Shown one piece after another: positions 8,018 through 16,441 of a stretch of DNA of 64,000 nucleotides. Under the pieces are notes generated by a model. The model saw only the letters and a list, made by a program, of their open reading frames with translations, was not told where the DNA came from and did not search any database. The position numbers and the translations under genes were made by a program. The stretch lies in assembly GCF_003149145.1 (NCBI RefSeq), contig NZ_QGDQ01000021.1:34366-98365 (forward strand). Reading direction: 5' to 3'. The DNA comes from Quadrisphaera granulorum (GTDB lineage Bacteria > Actinomycetota > Actinomycetes > Actinomycetales > Quadrisphaeraceae). Within the stretch, counting starts at the first letter, position 1; the number at the start of each line of letters is the position of its first letter.

Positions 8018-8920
8018 GTGGGCGTGAGGCTCCCGCTCCGCCCGCAGGGTGGAGGGCTGGTGGAGGTGGCCAGTCCCTTCACGCCGGGCATGCTCTCGCT
8101 GTTGCGACGCGGGGTCCGCGTGGTGCAGCTCGCGACGCCGCTGACCGACCGCGATCACCGCAGGCTCGGCTCCTGGTTCCAGGAGCACCCGCAGGCCGCG
8201 CTGCGCGTCTGCGCCGGGGGGCTCGGGGACGGCGCTGACCTGTCCTTCCTCCGGCACTACCCCCGGCTCACCGGCCTGAGCATCGACTCACTCGACCATG
8301 AGGTCGTGCTCGGCCCTCAGAGTCTGGATCACCTGCCGACGCCGCTGCGCGACCTCCGCCTGGAAGCACGGGCCCGCGATCTCAGACCCCTGGCCGGGGT
8401 CACCCAGCTCGAGCACCTGAAGCTCCGATCGGTCACGGCTGACCTCGCGCCCCTGACGGCGCTGACCCGGCTGCGCACGCTGGAGATCCGCCTCGGAGGG
8501 ATCACCGACCTCAGCGTCGTCCCCGAGATCGGCCGGATCACCTACCTCGAGCTGTGGCTGGTCCGCGGCCTCGCCGACGTGAGCTTCCTCGCCGATATGG
8601 GCCACCTCGAGCACCTGTTCCTGCAAGCTCTCCGGAACGTCCGCGCACTGCCGGACCTCTCTCGGTGCACGGCGCTCGAGCGGGTCCACCTGGAGACGAT
8701 GAAGGGGCTGGTCGACCTCTCAGCCCTCGCTACCGCCCCCGCCCTGCGGCAGCTCTCGTTGGTCGACGTCGGTCACCTGTGCCCAGAGGATCTGCTGCCG
8801 CTGAAGACCTGTGGCGCACTGGAGGAGCTGGGCGTCGGCTTGAACAGCGACCGCAAGAACCTGGCGGCGCGAGCGCTCCTGCAGATCCCCGGCTCCTACG
8901 GTGGTCACGACTGGCCGTAG
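8018..8920 (+). CDS. Leucine-rich repeat protein, function unknown
   Basis: About 300 residues from GTG 8018; GTG 8060 is an alternative start and neither has a good ribosome binding site. From residue 75 on there are roughly eight leucine-rich units of 20 to 24 residues with the pattern LxxLxxLxL, for example LRDLRLEARARDLRPLAG and LEHLKLRSVTADLAPL. This resembles bacterial LRR solenoids used for protein binding. There is no signal peptide or membrane segment, so it should be cytoplasmic. It lies 15 bases after the flotillin gene on the same strand and is probably co-transcribed. No enzymatic domain is visible. Confidence 0.75.
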   Translation: MGVRLPLRPQGGGLVEVASPFTPGMLSLLRRGVRVVQLATPLTDRDHRRLGSWFQEHPQAALRVCAGGLGDGADLSFLRHYPRLTGLSIDSLDHEVVLGPQSLDHLPTPLRDLRLEARARDLRPLAGVTQLEHLKLRSVTADLAPLTALTRLRTLEIRLGGITDLSVVPEIGRITYLELWLVRGLADVSFLADMGHLEHLFLQALRNVRALPDLSRCTALERVHLETMKGLVDLSALATAPALRQLSLVDVGHLCPEDLLPLKTCGALEELGVGLNSDRKNLAARALLQIPGSYGGHDWP

Positions 8921-8952
8921 CCTCAGCGCTTCCGATCGTGTGGGAGGAACGG

Positions 8953-9474
8953 GTGAGGAAGTCGGCAGCGGTGCCGCTCATCATCACGTCGTCGTTGGCG
9001 CTGGCCCTGTCCGGATGCTCGGGCAGCACGGACAACGGCTCCGGCAGTTCTGACGGCTCCGACGCGGAGTACCAGGGGGTCTGCGTCAACCAGACGACCG
9101 GCCAGCGCGCCGATGACGACGACTGCGGCGAGGACGACGGCCACGGCGGCACGGGCGGCTCCGGCGGCGGCCACTACTGGTACTACGGCGGTCGCGGCGC
9201 CCGGATCCCCGCGGTCGGCTCGGCCATGCCGACTGGCGGCGGCAGCAGCAGCACCGGGGGCTCGGGCAGCCAGAACGGGCAGTACGCGGGCTTCGACCGC
9301 AGCGTGCCGGACGGCTCGACCTTCGTGTCGGGAGGAGCCGACCGCGCCGGAGGCACCGTCAGCGACGACAGCCTGCGCACGGCGTCGTCGTCCAGCGGCC
9401 GGGTGCTCAGCGTGACGGAGTCGGGAAGCACCGTGCGCGGCGGACTCGGCGGCGGCTCGAAGGCCGGCAGCTGA
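8953..9474 (+). CDS. Lipoprotein of YgiB/YjfM-like context
   Basis: A 173-residue protein. GTG 8953 is chosen because GGGAGG at 8942-8947 lies 5 bases before it; the frame is open further upstream but overlaps the LRR gene. The N-terminus is a lipoprotein signal (MRKSAAVPLIITSSLALALS) with lipobox ALSGC. The mature part is Gly/Ser/Asp-rich, with a YWYYGG cluster and three more Cys residues near the lipid anchor. In E. coli, ATP-grasp proteins YgiC and YjfC are encoded beside DUF1190 proteins YgiB and YjfM. This gene holds that position, but I cannot confirm DUF1190 membership by eye. Confidence 0.78.
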   Translation: MRKSAAVPLIITSSLALALSGCSGSTDNGSGSSDGSDAEYQGVCVNQTTGQRADDDDCGEDDGHGGTGGSGGGHYWYYGGRGARIPAVGSAMPTGGGSSSTGGSGSQNGQYAGFDRSVPDGSTFVSGGADRAGGTVSDDSLRTASSSSGRVLSVTESGSTVRGGLGGGSKAGS

Positions 9475-9485
9475 GTGACCGCCCG

Positions 9486-10700
9486 GTGAAGAGGATCCGC
9501 ACCACACCGCGCCCGGGGTGGCGCGAGACGGTCGTGTCGCAGGGGCTCGTCTACCCGATGACGCCGTCGCGCAACGGTCTCGGCGAGCAGGAGTACTGGT
9601 TCGAGCGGGCCTGCTACGTGCTGAGCAGCGACGAGGTGGACCACCTCGAGACCGTCACCGAGCGCGTCCACACGATGTGCGTCGAGGCCGCCCGCTACCT
9701 GTGCAGCGGTGAGCTGGGAGACCTCGGACTGCCGCCGGGTGCGCTGGAGGCGGCTCGCGTCTCCTTCGACGCCGCGCCGCCATCGTTGTACGGCAGGTTC
9801 GACCTGCGCTTCGACGGCCGCGACGACGCTCCCGCCAAGGTCCTCGAGTACAACGCCGACACTCCCACCGGGCTCGTCGAGGCGAGCGTCGCCCAGTGGT
9901 ACTGGTTGCAGGACGTCGCCCCCGAGCTCGACCAGTGGAACTCCCTGCACGAGCGCCTGGTCGAGGCCTGGCGCGGCATCCGCCAGCGCACGGGCCTCGG
10001 CGTGCTGCACCTGGCGCACCTCGGCGCGGAGAAGAGCGGCGAGGAGGAGATGACCGTCGGCTACCTGCGCGACTGCGCCGACCAAGCCGGCTGGTCCACG
10101 TGCCAGCTCCAGGTGGAGCAGCTGGGGTGGAACCCCGACGTCCAGCGGTTCATCGGGCTGGACGACGACGTCATCGACGTCCTCTTCAAGCTCTACCCCT
10201 GGGAGGACGTGCTCTGGGAAGACTTCGGCGCGCACGCCCTGAGCACCCTGGAGCAAGGCGCGACGGTCTGGCTGGAGCCGCTGTGGAAGGTGGTGCTGTC
10301 CAACAAGGCGCTGCTCGTGGCGCTGTGGCGGTGCTTCCCGGGCCACGAGAACCTCCTGCCCGCGTCGATGGGCGAGCCCAACGGCATGACCGAGTGGGTG
10401 AAGAAGCCCTTGCACGGGCGCGAGGGCGACAACATCGAGGTCTCCTCCCGCGACCTCTCCCTGGTCCAGCCGGGGGAGTACGGCGAGGAGGGCTTCGTCT
10501 ACCAGCAGTACGTGCGGATGCCCGACTTCGAGGGCAACAAGGCTGTGGTCGGTAGCTGGATCGTGGACGGCAAGGCAGCCGGGTGCGGGATCCGCGAGAG
10601 CGACTCCCCGGTCACCGACTACTACGCGCGCTTCGTGCCGCACCACATCGACGGGCCGGCACCGAGCCCGCAGCAGCGGGCCGCGTGGCTCGCCGAGTGA
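9486..10700 (+). CDS. Glutathionylspermidine synthase-like ATP-grasp ligase
   Basis: A 404-residue protein, similar in length to E. coli YgiC/YjfC. The start is GTG 9486. Recognisable pieces are the N-terminal KRIRTTPRPGWRE, DLRFDGRDDAPAKVLEYNADTPTGLVEAS (acidic nucleotide/metal-binding region), KLYPWEDVLWEDFG, the catalytic ATP-grasp stretch VKKPLHGREGDNIEV and the final GSWIVDGKAAGCGIRESD. This family has the C-terminal synthetase half of glutathionylspermidine synthase without the amidase. It is expected to join a carboxylate to an amine using ATP, but the substrates are not established. The neighbouring lipoprotein and DUF350 genes match the E. coli yjf/ygi arrangement. Confidence 0.92.
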   Translation: MKRIRTTPRPGWRETVVSQGLVYPMTPSRNGLGEQEYWFERACYVLSSDEVDHLETVTERVHTMCVEAARYLCSGELGDLGLPPGALEAARVSFDAAPPSLYGRFDLRFDGRDDAPAKVLEYNADTPTGLVEASVAQWYWLQDVAPELDQWNSLHERLVEAWRGIRQRTGLGVLHLAHLGAEKSGEEEMTVGYLRDCADQAGWSTCQLQVEQLGWNPDVQRFIGLDDDVIDVLFKLYPWEDVLWEDFGAHALSTLEQGATVWLEPLWKVVLSNKALLVALWRCFPGHENLLPASMGEPNGMTEWVKKPLHGREGDNIEVSSRDLSLVQPGEYGEEGFVYQQYVRMPDFEGNKAVVGSWIVDGKAAGCGIRESDSPVTDYYARFVPHHIDGPAPSPQQRAAWLAE

Positions 10701-10749
10701 CCGACGGCTGTCGAGCAGAGATCGACCAGGGATCGAGCAGGAGGTCCGC

Positions 10750-11187
10750 GTGGACGGGTTGGCGATGGCGGTCGGTGCTGCCGCGGTGTACACGGCGGTG
10801 GGGCTCGGGCTGCTGCTCGTGGGCTTCTACGCCCTCGACCTCATCGTGCCGGGCAAGCTGGCCACACGGGTGTTCCGCGACGCCGAGCCCGGCGCGGCGC
10901 TGGTCACCGCCGCCGGTGCCCTCGGTGTCGGGCTGATCACCTTCACCACCATCTGGCGCAACGCCGACGCCGGCTTCGGGCCGGCGCTGCTGTGGACGAT
11001 CGTCTTCGGACTGGTCGGCATCGTCATGCAGGCCGTGGCGCTCTTCGTGCTCGACCTGCTGACACCCGGCAAGCTCGGTGACCTCGTGTGCACCCATCTG
11101 CCCACCGGAGCGATGCACCCCGCCGCCTGGGTGACCTCGGCGTTCCAGCTGGCCATGGCCGGCGTCGTCGTCGCCTCGGTGGCCTGA
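10750..11187 (+). CDS. DUF350 membrane protein
   Basis: A 145-residue protein from GTG 10750, preceded by AGGAGG at 10739-10744 with 5-base spacing. It has four hydrophobic segments and the family features [11 protein letters not shown] near residue 30 and [14 protein letters not shown] near residue 105, that is, two internally similar halves. This is DUF350, which in E. coli (YjfL) is encoded with the ATP-grasp protein YjfC and lipoprotein YjfM. Co-occurrence with the ligase supports a shared envelope role. The molecular function is unknown. Confidence 0.9.
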   Translation: MDGLAMAVGAAAVYTAVGLGLLLVGFYALDLIVPGKLATRVFRDAEPGAALVTAAGALGVGLITFTTIWRNADAGFGPALLWTIVFGLVGIVMQAVALFVLDLLTPGKLGDLVCTHLPTGAMHPAAWVTSAFQLAMAGVVVASVA

Positions 11188-11244
11188 CGGGGTCTTCTGG
11201 GCCGTCCGGGTCGCCCGGGGGCGAAGCTCCCCGGCGATCGCCCG

Positions 11245-11250
11245 TAGGCT
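11245..11250 (+). promoter_or_regulatory. -10 hexamer TAGGCT before hisE
   Basis: TAGGCT ends 8 bases before GTG 11259 with no Shine-Dalgarno sequence between. This is the likely promoter of the hisE-hisG-PH operon. Confidence 0.5.
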
Positions 11251-11258
11251 GGCCGCTC

Positions 11259-11522
11259 GTGAAGTCGTTCGAGCAGCTCTTCGTCGAGCTGTCCGCCAAA
11301 GCCGCCGAGCGTCCCGCCGGCTCCCGCACCGTGGCCGAGCTCGACGCCGGCGTCCACGCCATCGGCAAGAAGCTGGTGGAGGAGGCCGCTGAGTCGTGGA
11401 TGGCCGCCGAGCATGAGACGCCCCAGCGCGCCGCCGAGGAGATCTCGCAGCTGCTGTACCACGCGCAGGTGCTGATGATCGCCAGCGGTCTGTCCCTCGA
11501 CGACGTCTACGAGCACCTGTGA
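11259..11522 (+). CDS. hisE: Phosphoribosyl-ATP diphosphatase
   Basis: An 87-residue all-helical protein that hydrolyses phosphoribosyl-ATP to phosphoribosyl-AMP, the second step of histidine synthesis. The MazG-like acidic motif [13 protein letters not shown] followed by [14 protein letters not shown] is clear. The start is GTG 11259, directly after a -10 hexamer; the frame is open upstream but that part is not family-like. The stop overlaps hisG as GTGA. HisI, the next-step enzyme, is encoded separately at 42.8 kb, as is usual in actinobacteria. Confidence 0.96.
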   Translation: MKSFEQLFVELSAKAAERPAGSRTVAELDAGVHAIGKKLVEEAAESWMAAEHETPQRAAEEISQLLYHAQVLMIASGLSLDDVYEHL

Positions 11523-12460
11523 GCAGCACGATGACCAGCCCCCTGCCCCACGCCGCCAGCTCCGCGGCGAGCGCAGCAGCCACCGCGCCGCTGCGGATCG
11601 CCGTCCCCAACAAGGGATCGCTGTCCGAGCCGGCGGCGCAGCTCCTGCGCGAAGCCGGGTACGCCACCCGCCGTGAGGGCCGCGAGCTCGTGCTCGCCGA
11701 CCCCGAGAACGGGGCCGAGTTCTTCTTCCTGCGCCCGCGCGACATCGCCGTGTACGTCGGCTCGGGCACCCTCGACGTCGGCATCACCGGCCGCGACCTG
11801 CTGCTCGACTCCCGCGCGGAGGCCGAGGAGGTCATGCAGCTGGGCTTCGGCGCGTCCACGTTCCGCTTCGCGGGGCCGGCGTCGCAGGTGGCCGGCGGGC
11901 TCGACGTCGCCGGCCTGCAGGGTCAGCGCGTGGCCACCAGCTACCCCGGTCTCGTGGCCGACCACCTCGCGGCGGCCGGCGTCAGCGCGTCGGTGGTGCG
12001 GCTAGACGGCGCCGTCGAGACCGCGGTGCAGCTGGGCGTGGCCGACGCCATCGCCGACGTCGTCGAGACCGGCTCCACGCTGCGCTCGGCAGGCCTGGCC
12101 GTCTTCGGCGAGCCGATCCTGCGCTCGGAGGCCGTCGTCATCACGCGCCGCTCGATCGAGGCCGGCGGAGGGCCGGTGCGCCCCGCCGGGCTCGACGTGC
12201 TGCTGCGGCGCATCCAGGGCGTGCTCGTGGCCCGGCAGTACGTCATGGTCGACTACGACGTCCCGCGCGAGCACCTCGACGCCGCCTGCGCGCTGACCCC
12301 CGGGCTCGAGTCACCGACGGTGGCACCCCTGGCGGACCCGGCGTGGGCCGCGGTGCGCGCCATGGTGCCTCGGGCGACCACCAACAGGGTCATGGACGAG
12401 CTGTACGACCTCGGCGCCCGCGCCATCCTCGTCACGACGATCCACGCCTGCCGGCTGTGA
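11519..12460 (+). CDS. hisG: ATP phosphoribosyltransferase, long form
   Basis: A 313-residue protein catalysing the first committed step of histidine synthesis (ATP plus PRPP). Signatures are [15 protein letters not shown], the phosphate-binding [18 protein letters not shown], and a C-terminal ACT-like regulatory domain from about residue 230 ([27 protein letters not shown]). The length marks the long, hexameric form, which is feedback-inhibited by histidine through that domain. It starts with GTG overlapping the hisE stop; ATG 11531 is an alternative start. Its own stop overlaps the next gene as GTGA. Confidence 0.96.
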   Translation: MSSTMTSPLPHAASSAASAAATAPLRIAVPNKGSLSEPAAQLLREAGYATRREGRELVLADPENGAEFFFLRPRDIAVYVGSGTLDVGITGRDLLLDSRAEAEEVMQLGFGASTFRFAGPASQVAGGLDVAGLQGQRVATSYPGLVADHLAAAGVSASVVRLDGAVETAVQLGVADAIADVVETGSTLRSAGLAVFGEPILRSEAVVITRRSIEAGGGPVRPAGLDVLLRRIQGVLVARQYVMVDYDVPREHLDAACALTPGLESPTVAPLADPAWAAVRAMVPRATTNRVMDELYDLGARAILVTTIHACRL

Positions 12461-12927
12461 CGCCGCCCTCGGCGTCGTCGTCCTCTTCGTCGTTCGACGA
12501 CGACGACGTCGCGCGGCTGCATGCGCCGTTCCGCCCCGTGCGGGGCCGGCTGGTGGCCCGGGTGCTCGGCGTGGTCGCGGTGGTGCTGTTCACGGTGCTG
12601 GCGCTGTTCGTCGTCGGGCAGACGCTGTGGGACCGGGTCGCGTTCGTCGTCACGGGGTTGCTCGTCATGGCGTTCTGCGAGATGCAGGCCCGCGTGGTCG
12701 CCATCCCGGACGAGCGCGGCCTGTACGTGCGCAACCTCGTGAACCGTCGGCGGCTGGAGTGGGCGGAGGTCGTGGGGGTCTCCTTCGGAGGGGGGCGCCC
12801 GTGGGTGCAGCTCGACCTCGCCGACGGCGACACGCTCGCCGTCATGGGCGTCCAGCGGTCCGACGGCGAGCGCGGCCGGGTCGAAGCGGATCGTCTCGCC
12901 ACCCTCGTTGCCCTGCACAGCCGCTGA
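12457..12927 (+). CDS. Membrane protein with bacterial PH-like domain
   Basis: A 156-residue protein starting at GTG 12457, which overlaps the hisG stop. It begins with a Ser-rich then Asp-rich tract (a SSSSSS run, then DDDD) matching the recurrent GTCGTCGTC/GACGACGAC motif. Two hydrophobic helices (residues 32 to 75) are followed by a small beta-rich domain with ERGLYVRNLVNRRRLEWAEVVGVSF, the pattern of the bPH_6 family found after hisG in many actinobacteria. Its role in histidine synthesis, if any, is unknown. Confidence 0.85.
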   Translation: MTPPSASSSSSSFDDDDVARLHAPFRPVRGRLVARVLGVVAVVLFTVLALFVVGQTLWDRVAFVVTGLLVMAFCEMQARVVAIPDERGLYVRNLVNRRRLEWAEVVGVSFGGGRPWVQLDLADGDTLAVMGVQRSDGERGRVEADRLATLVALHSR

Positions 12928-13040
12928 CGAGCCCGCTGCGGTGACGCAGGGGTTGCGCTGACAGGGCGAAACACCGCGTGGTCCGGTGTCCGGTGGCAAC
13001 CGGTGTTGGGCAACCGGGCCCGCGTGAGGTCACGTCGGTC

Positions 13041-13046
13041 TAGCGT
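13041..13046 (+). promoter_or_regulatory. Candidate -10 TAGCGT for the S53 protease
   Basis: TAGCGT lies 69 bases before the GTG start. Unlike most promoters here it would give a 5' leader of about 60 bases, which contains a strong hairpin and a ribosome binding site. No good -35 is visible. Confidence 0.35.
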
Positions 13047-13061
13047 CGGCGATCTCCCAGC

Positions 13062-13090
13062 GGTGGCTGCGGCGGTCCGCCGCAGTCACC
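13062..13090. promoter_or_regulatory. Hairpin in the S53 protease leader
   Basis: Arms 13062-13075 and 13077-13090 are complementary at 13 of 14 positions around a single central T; the core is CTGCGGCGG / CCGCCGCAG. It may be an operator (it is nearly a perfect palindrome) or an mRNA structure upstream of the protease ribosome binding site (GAAGGAG near 13105). Confidence 0.45.
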
Positions 13091-13115
13091 GCTCCAGCCT
13101 GTCCGAAGGAGTGCG

Positions 13116-15071
13116 GTGCGCATATCGGAGCTCGCCCCCCGGCGGTGGACGACCAGAGCGGCAGCGGTCACTGCCGTCCTCCTCACCATCGCCCTGACCG
13201 GCCTCTCGACCGGCTTCGTCGCCGGGCCCGCCCAGGCCGCTGACCGCACGGCGTTCCCCGACGCGAAGCCCGCGTGGGCCACCGCGGCCTCGGACGCCGG
13301 TGCTGCACCGGCCGACACATCGGTGGAGGGCTACCTGGCGCTGCCGCTCCGGGACGCCGCCGGTGCCCGCGCCCTCGCCGTCGCCGTGTCGACACCGACT
13401 TCCGCCCGGTACGGCCAGTTCGTCTCGGCCCAGCAGTGGATCTCGACCTATGCACCGACGCAGACCACCGTCGACGTCGTGACGGCGCTCCTGCGGGCCT
13501 ACGGGATGACCGTCACCGCGGTGCCCGCCAGCCGTACCTACGTCGTCTTCCGCGGCCCCGCCGACAAGGTCAACCGGTTGTTCGGCACGTCGCTGCGGCA
13601 GTACCGCGTCGACGGCGACACGGTGACCGCACCCTCCAGCACCCCGTCGCTGCCATCCTCCGTCGGCGCGCTCGTGAGCTCGGTGAGCCTGTCCGGTGGC
13701 GCGCTGAAGGCCCGGCCGGGTGCCCTGTCACCGGGGCGGGAGAAGCCGGCATCGTTCGCGCGAGCCGGGCAGGCGGCGCCCGCGCAGCAGGTGCCCTGCT
13801 CGGACTTCTGGGGCCAGCGGTCCTTCACCGCTCCGCGGGCCTACGGGCGCACGTCGTTCCCGACCAACATCTGCGGGTACACCGCGGCCCAGATGCGGGC
13901 GGTGTCCGGAACCGTCCCCGGGGACGGCGCCGGCCAGACCGTGGCCATCGTCGACGCGTACGCCTCGCCGACCGTCGTCGCCGACAGCAACAAGCTGTTC
14001 GCCGCGCAGGGCGAGCCCGGCATCAGCGGGCTGTACTCGGAGATCGGCGTCGACAGGTCGACCTTCACCGACCAGGAGGCCTGCCAGGGGGAGGAGGCGT
14101 GGCAGGGGGAGCAGTCCCTCGACGTCCAGGCCGTCCACGCGGTCGCGCCGAAGGCGCGCATCGTCTACTCCGCCGGCGCGAACTGCGGCGCTGGGCTGTA
14201 CATCGCCGTCTCGCGGGTGCTCGACACCCAGGCGGCGTCGGTGATCTCGAACAGCTGGGGCATCCCGGAGCAGTACCTCGTGTCCGCTGACCGGGCCATC
14301 TACGACTACCAGGGCTGGCAGGCCGCCGCCCAGGGCATCGGTCTGTACGCCTCCAGCGGTGACGACGGCGACGAGACCATCAACGACATCCCCAAGCAGG
14401 TCGGCTTCCCTGCGGCGCACCCGTTCTGGACGGCCGTGGGCGGCACCTCGGTGGGCGTCGACGCCTCAGGGCGTATCGCCGTCGAGACCGGCTGGGGCAA
14501 CGCGCGGTCCGTCATCACGGGGACGGCCTATGACCCGGCGCCGCCCGGCGACTTCTACGCCGGTGCCGGTGGCGGCACCGGGACGATCTACCGCGAGCCC
14601 GACTGGCAGCGCGGCGTGGTGCCCGACGCCATCTCGCGCGGCTACCGCGCGGTACCGGACATCGCCAACATCGCCGACCCGTACACGGGCTTCCTCACCG
14701 GGTACACCCCGATCCTCGAGGACGGGTCGACCGCCACGGGGGAGTACGAGGCCTATCCCACCGGGGGGACGTCCCTGGCGTCGCCGATGGTCGCCGCCCA
14801 GGTCGCCGCGGTGCAGGGGCGTATCGGCGCGCGCGTCGGGTTCGCCAGCCCCGCGATCTACCAGCTTGCCAAGGTGGCTCCCTCCGTGGTCCGCGACGTC
14901 AAGGCGCCTGCGGGCACGCTCGCGCTGGCGTCGTTCTCGCCCAGCAAGCAGGCCAACGTCCTGGTCACCCTCGACCGCGACTCCTCCCTGCGGACGACGA
15001 ACGGCTGGGACGCGGTGACGGGTCTCGGGGTGCTGCCGCTGGACTCCTGGCAGCGCCTCGCGCAGCGGTAA
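13116..15071 (+). CDS. Secreted S53 (sedolisin/kumamolisin-like) protease
   Basis: A 651-residue protein from GTG 13116, with GAAGGAG just upstream. A signal peptide covers about residues 1 to 41 (cleavage near AQA-AD). Residues 50 to 200 are the activation propeptide (YLALPLRDAAGARAL, TVTAVPASRTYVVFRGPA). The catalytic domain has the sedolisin pair in GEQSLDVQ (Glu about 331, Asp about 335), SSGDDGD with the oxyanion Asp near 414, and GGTSLASPMVAAQ with the nucleophile Ser near 552. It should be an extracellular, pepstatin-insensitive acid endopeptidase that matures by propeptide removal. The C-terminus (NGWDAVTGLGVLPL) is the calcium-site region of the family. Confidence 0.93.
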   Translation: MRISELAPRRWTTRAAAVTAVLLTIALTGLSTGFVAGPAQAADRTAFPDAKPAWATAASDAGAAPADTSVEGYLALPLRDAAGARALAVAVSTPTSARYGQFVSAQQWISTYAPTQTTVDVVTALLRAYGMTVTAVPASRTYVVFRGPADKVNRLFGTSLRQYRVDGDTVTAPSSTPSLPSSVGALVSSVSLSGGALKARPGALSPGREKPASFARAGQAAPAQQVPCSDFWGQRSFTAPRAYGRTSFPTNICGYTAAQMRAVSGTVPGDGAGQTVAIVDAYASPTVVADSNKLFAAQGEPGISGLYSEIGVDRSTFTDQEACQGEEAWQGEQSLDVQAVHAVAPKARIVYSAGANCGAGLYIAVSRVLDTQAASVISNSWGIPEQYLVSADRAIYDYQGWQAAAQGIGLYASSGDDGDETINDIPKQVGFPAAHPFWTAVGGTSVGVDASGRIAVETGWGNARSVITGTAYDPAPPGDFYAGAGGGTGTIYREPDWQRGVVPDAISRGYRAVPDIANIADPYTGFLTGYTPILEDGSTATGEYEAYPTGGTSLASPMVAAQVAAVQGRIGARVGFASPAIYQLAKVAPSVVRDVKAPAGTLALASFSPSKQANVLVTLDRDSSLRTTNGWDAVTGLGVLPLDSWQRLAQR

Positions 15072-15087
15072 CCGCTCACCCCTCCGT

Positions 15088-15150
15088 GACGATCAAGGAC
15101 GTTGTGCACGGTCACTGTCACGGTCACTGTGCACAACGTCCTTGATCGTC
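15088..15150. repeat. Palindrome C: 22-bp perfect arms
   Basis: Arms 15088-15109 and 15129-15150 are perfectly complementary over 22 bases; the outer part reads GACGATCAAGGACGTTG. The 19-base loop region carries a tandem direct repeat of CACGGTCACTGT. The element lies between the protease stop and the promoter of the next gene. The arm aligns with the unit of the other intergenic palindromes (GATCA, then GGACGT, then CAC). It could act as a terminator, but there is no T-tract. Confidence 0.8.
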
Positions 15151-15180
15151 GCGAGGGGGGCGGCTGTCAGGGACGGCACG

Positions 15181-15186
15181 TACGGT
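15181..15186 (+). promoter_or_regulatory. -10 hexamer TACGGT
   Basis: TACGGT ends 6 bases before GTG 15193, with no ribosome binding site. Predicted leaderless promoter of the RseB-like/ABC operon. Confidence 0.45.
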
Positions 15187-15192
15187 GGCTAG

Positions 15193-16419
15193 GTGCCCGC
15201 TGCTCCTCACCGCCGGGCCGCGGGGCTGCGATGGGTCGTCGTCGTCCTGGGGACGGTGCTGCTCGTGACGGCAGCGCTCGTCGGACGACCGGCGTGGAGC
15301 GCCGGTGGTGGCGACGGCCCTGAGGGAGGCGATGCGGGTGGGGACGGCGTCACCCGGGTCCTCGCCCGGGCCGCCGCATCGGCGTCCGTCCCGTTCACCG
15401 GCACCGCCACGAGCAGCGGCGCCCTCGGCCTGCCCGACTTGCCGCGCCTCGGCGATGTCGCCGCGCTGGTGGGAGAGAGCACCCGCACCCGGACGTGGTG
15501 GGCCGGCGAGGGGACGTGGCGCACCGATGTCCTGACGGCCACCGGCGAGCGCGGCCAGTACGCCTCCGGCGGGCAGCTGACCGGGTGGGACTACGAGCGA
15601 GACGCGATCACGGTGGACGCCCCGCTGTCGGGCGCCCGACTGCCGCGCGCCTCCGACCTGTTGCCGCCGACGCTGGCGCGTTCGCTCCTGGCCGGCGCCA
15701 CCCCTGAGCAGCTCGTCGAGCAGGGCGCCACCGACATCGGGGAGCGGGTGGTCGCCGGGCGCCTCGCCGACGGCGTCCGGCTGCGCACGACCCCCACCGC
15801 GGAGCAGCCGGATGCGTCCCGCCTCTCCACGCTCGACCACGCCGACGTCTGGGTCGACCGGGCCACCGGGCTGCCGCTCGCCGTCGACGTGGTCGACATC
15901 GTCGGGGGTCCGGTCGTCTCGGCGGCCTTCGACGACGTCGCCCTCGGCGCGCCCAACCCCGCCGCCCTCGTCGTCCCCGACCCTCCGGGCGCCAGCGTCC
16001 GGACCGCCGAGGTCGACGTCGCCGCCGGCGCCGCGACCGCCGCGCCCTGGGCACTGCCCGACCAGCTGGCCGGGCTGCCCGCCCTGCAGGACCCACTCAG
16101 CACGGGAGCCGTCGCCTACGGCACGGGGCTGCTGCGGCTGGCGGTGGTGTCGCTGCCCGCCGAGCAGGGCCGGCAGGCGCTGTTCGCCGCGGAGGCGGCC
16201 GGCGCGGACCCCCTCGACCCAGCAGACGACGCCTCCACCCCCGCCGCCCGGACCGCGCTCGTGCGGGCGGGAGCGCTGAGCGCCGCGATCGTCGTCGTCC
16301 CCGATGGGGAGGGTCGGCGGGAGAGGCGGGCCTACCTCGTCTCCGGCGCGGTGCAGCCCGAGCTGCTTACCCGCGCCGCCGCCCAGCTGGTCACCGAGCC
16401 CCCGGAGCGCCGCCCGTGA
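15193..16419 (+). CDS. Exported RseB/LolA-like protein
   Basis: A 408-residue protein with one N-terminal hydrophobic segment (LRWVVVVLGTVLLVTAALVG), either a signal anchor or an uncleaved signal. The rest is extracytoplasmic. Residues 50 to 250 resemble the MucB/RseB-LolA half-barrel (TWWAGEGTWRTDVL, GWDYERDAITVD, ADVWVDRATGLPLAVDVVD, VSAAFDDVALGAP). Proteins of this type often precede an ABC ATPase and permease in actinobacteria, as here. It may sense lipids or present substrates to the exporter. Function is inferred from fold and context; GTG start. Confidence 0.7.
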   Translation: MPAAPHRRAAGLRWVVVVLGTVLLVTAALVGRPAWSAGGGDGPEGGDAGGDGVTRVLARAAASASVPFTGTATSSGALGLPDLPRLGDVAALVGESTRTRTWWAGEGTWRTDVLTATGERGQYASGGQLTGWDYERDAITVDAPLSGARLPRASDLLPPTLARSLLAGATPEQLVEQGATDIGERVVAGRLADGVRLRTTPTAEQPDASRLSTLDHADVWVDRATGLPLAVDVVDIVGGPVVSAAFDDVALGAPNPAALVVPDPPGASVRTAEVDVAAGAATAAPWALPDQLAGLPALQDPLSTGAVAYGTGLLRLAVVSLPAEQGRQALFAAEAAGADPLDPADDASTPAARTALVRAGALSAAIVVVPDGEGRRERRAYLVSGAVQPELLTRAAAQLVTEPPERRP

Positions 16420-16441
16420 CGCACCCAGGAGCGATCCACCC

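Noticed and set aside
6233..8257. 674-codon minus-strand frame with GLGLG-like repeats
   Set aside because: The Gly/Leu repeats are the antisense reading of the Ala/Glu/Arg coiled coil of the flotillin gene.
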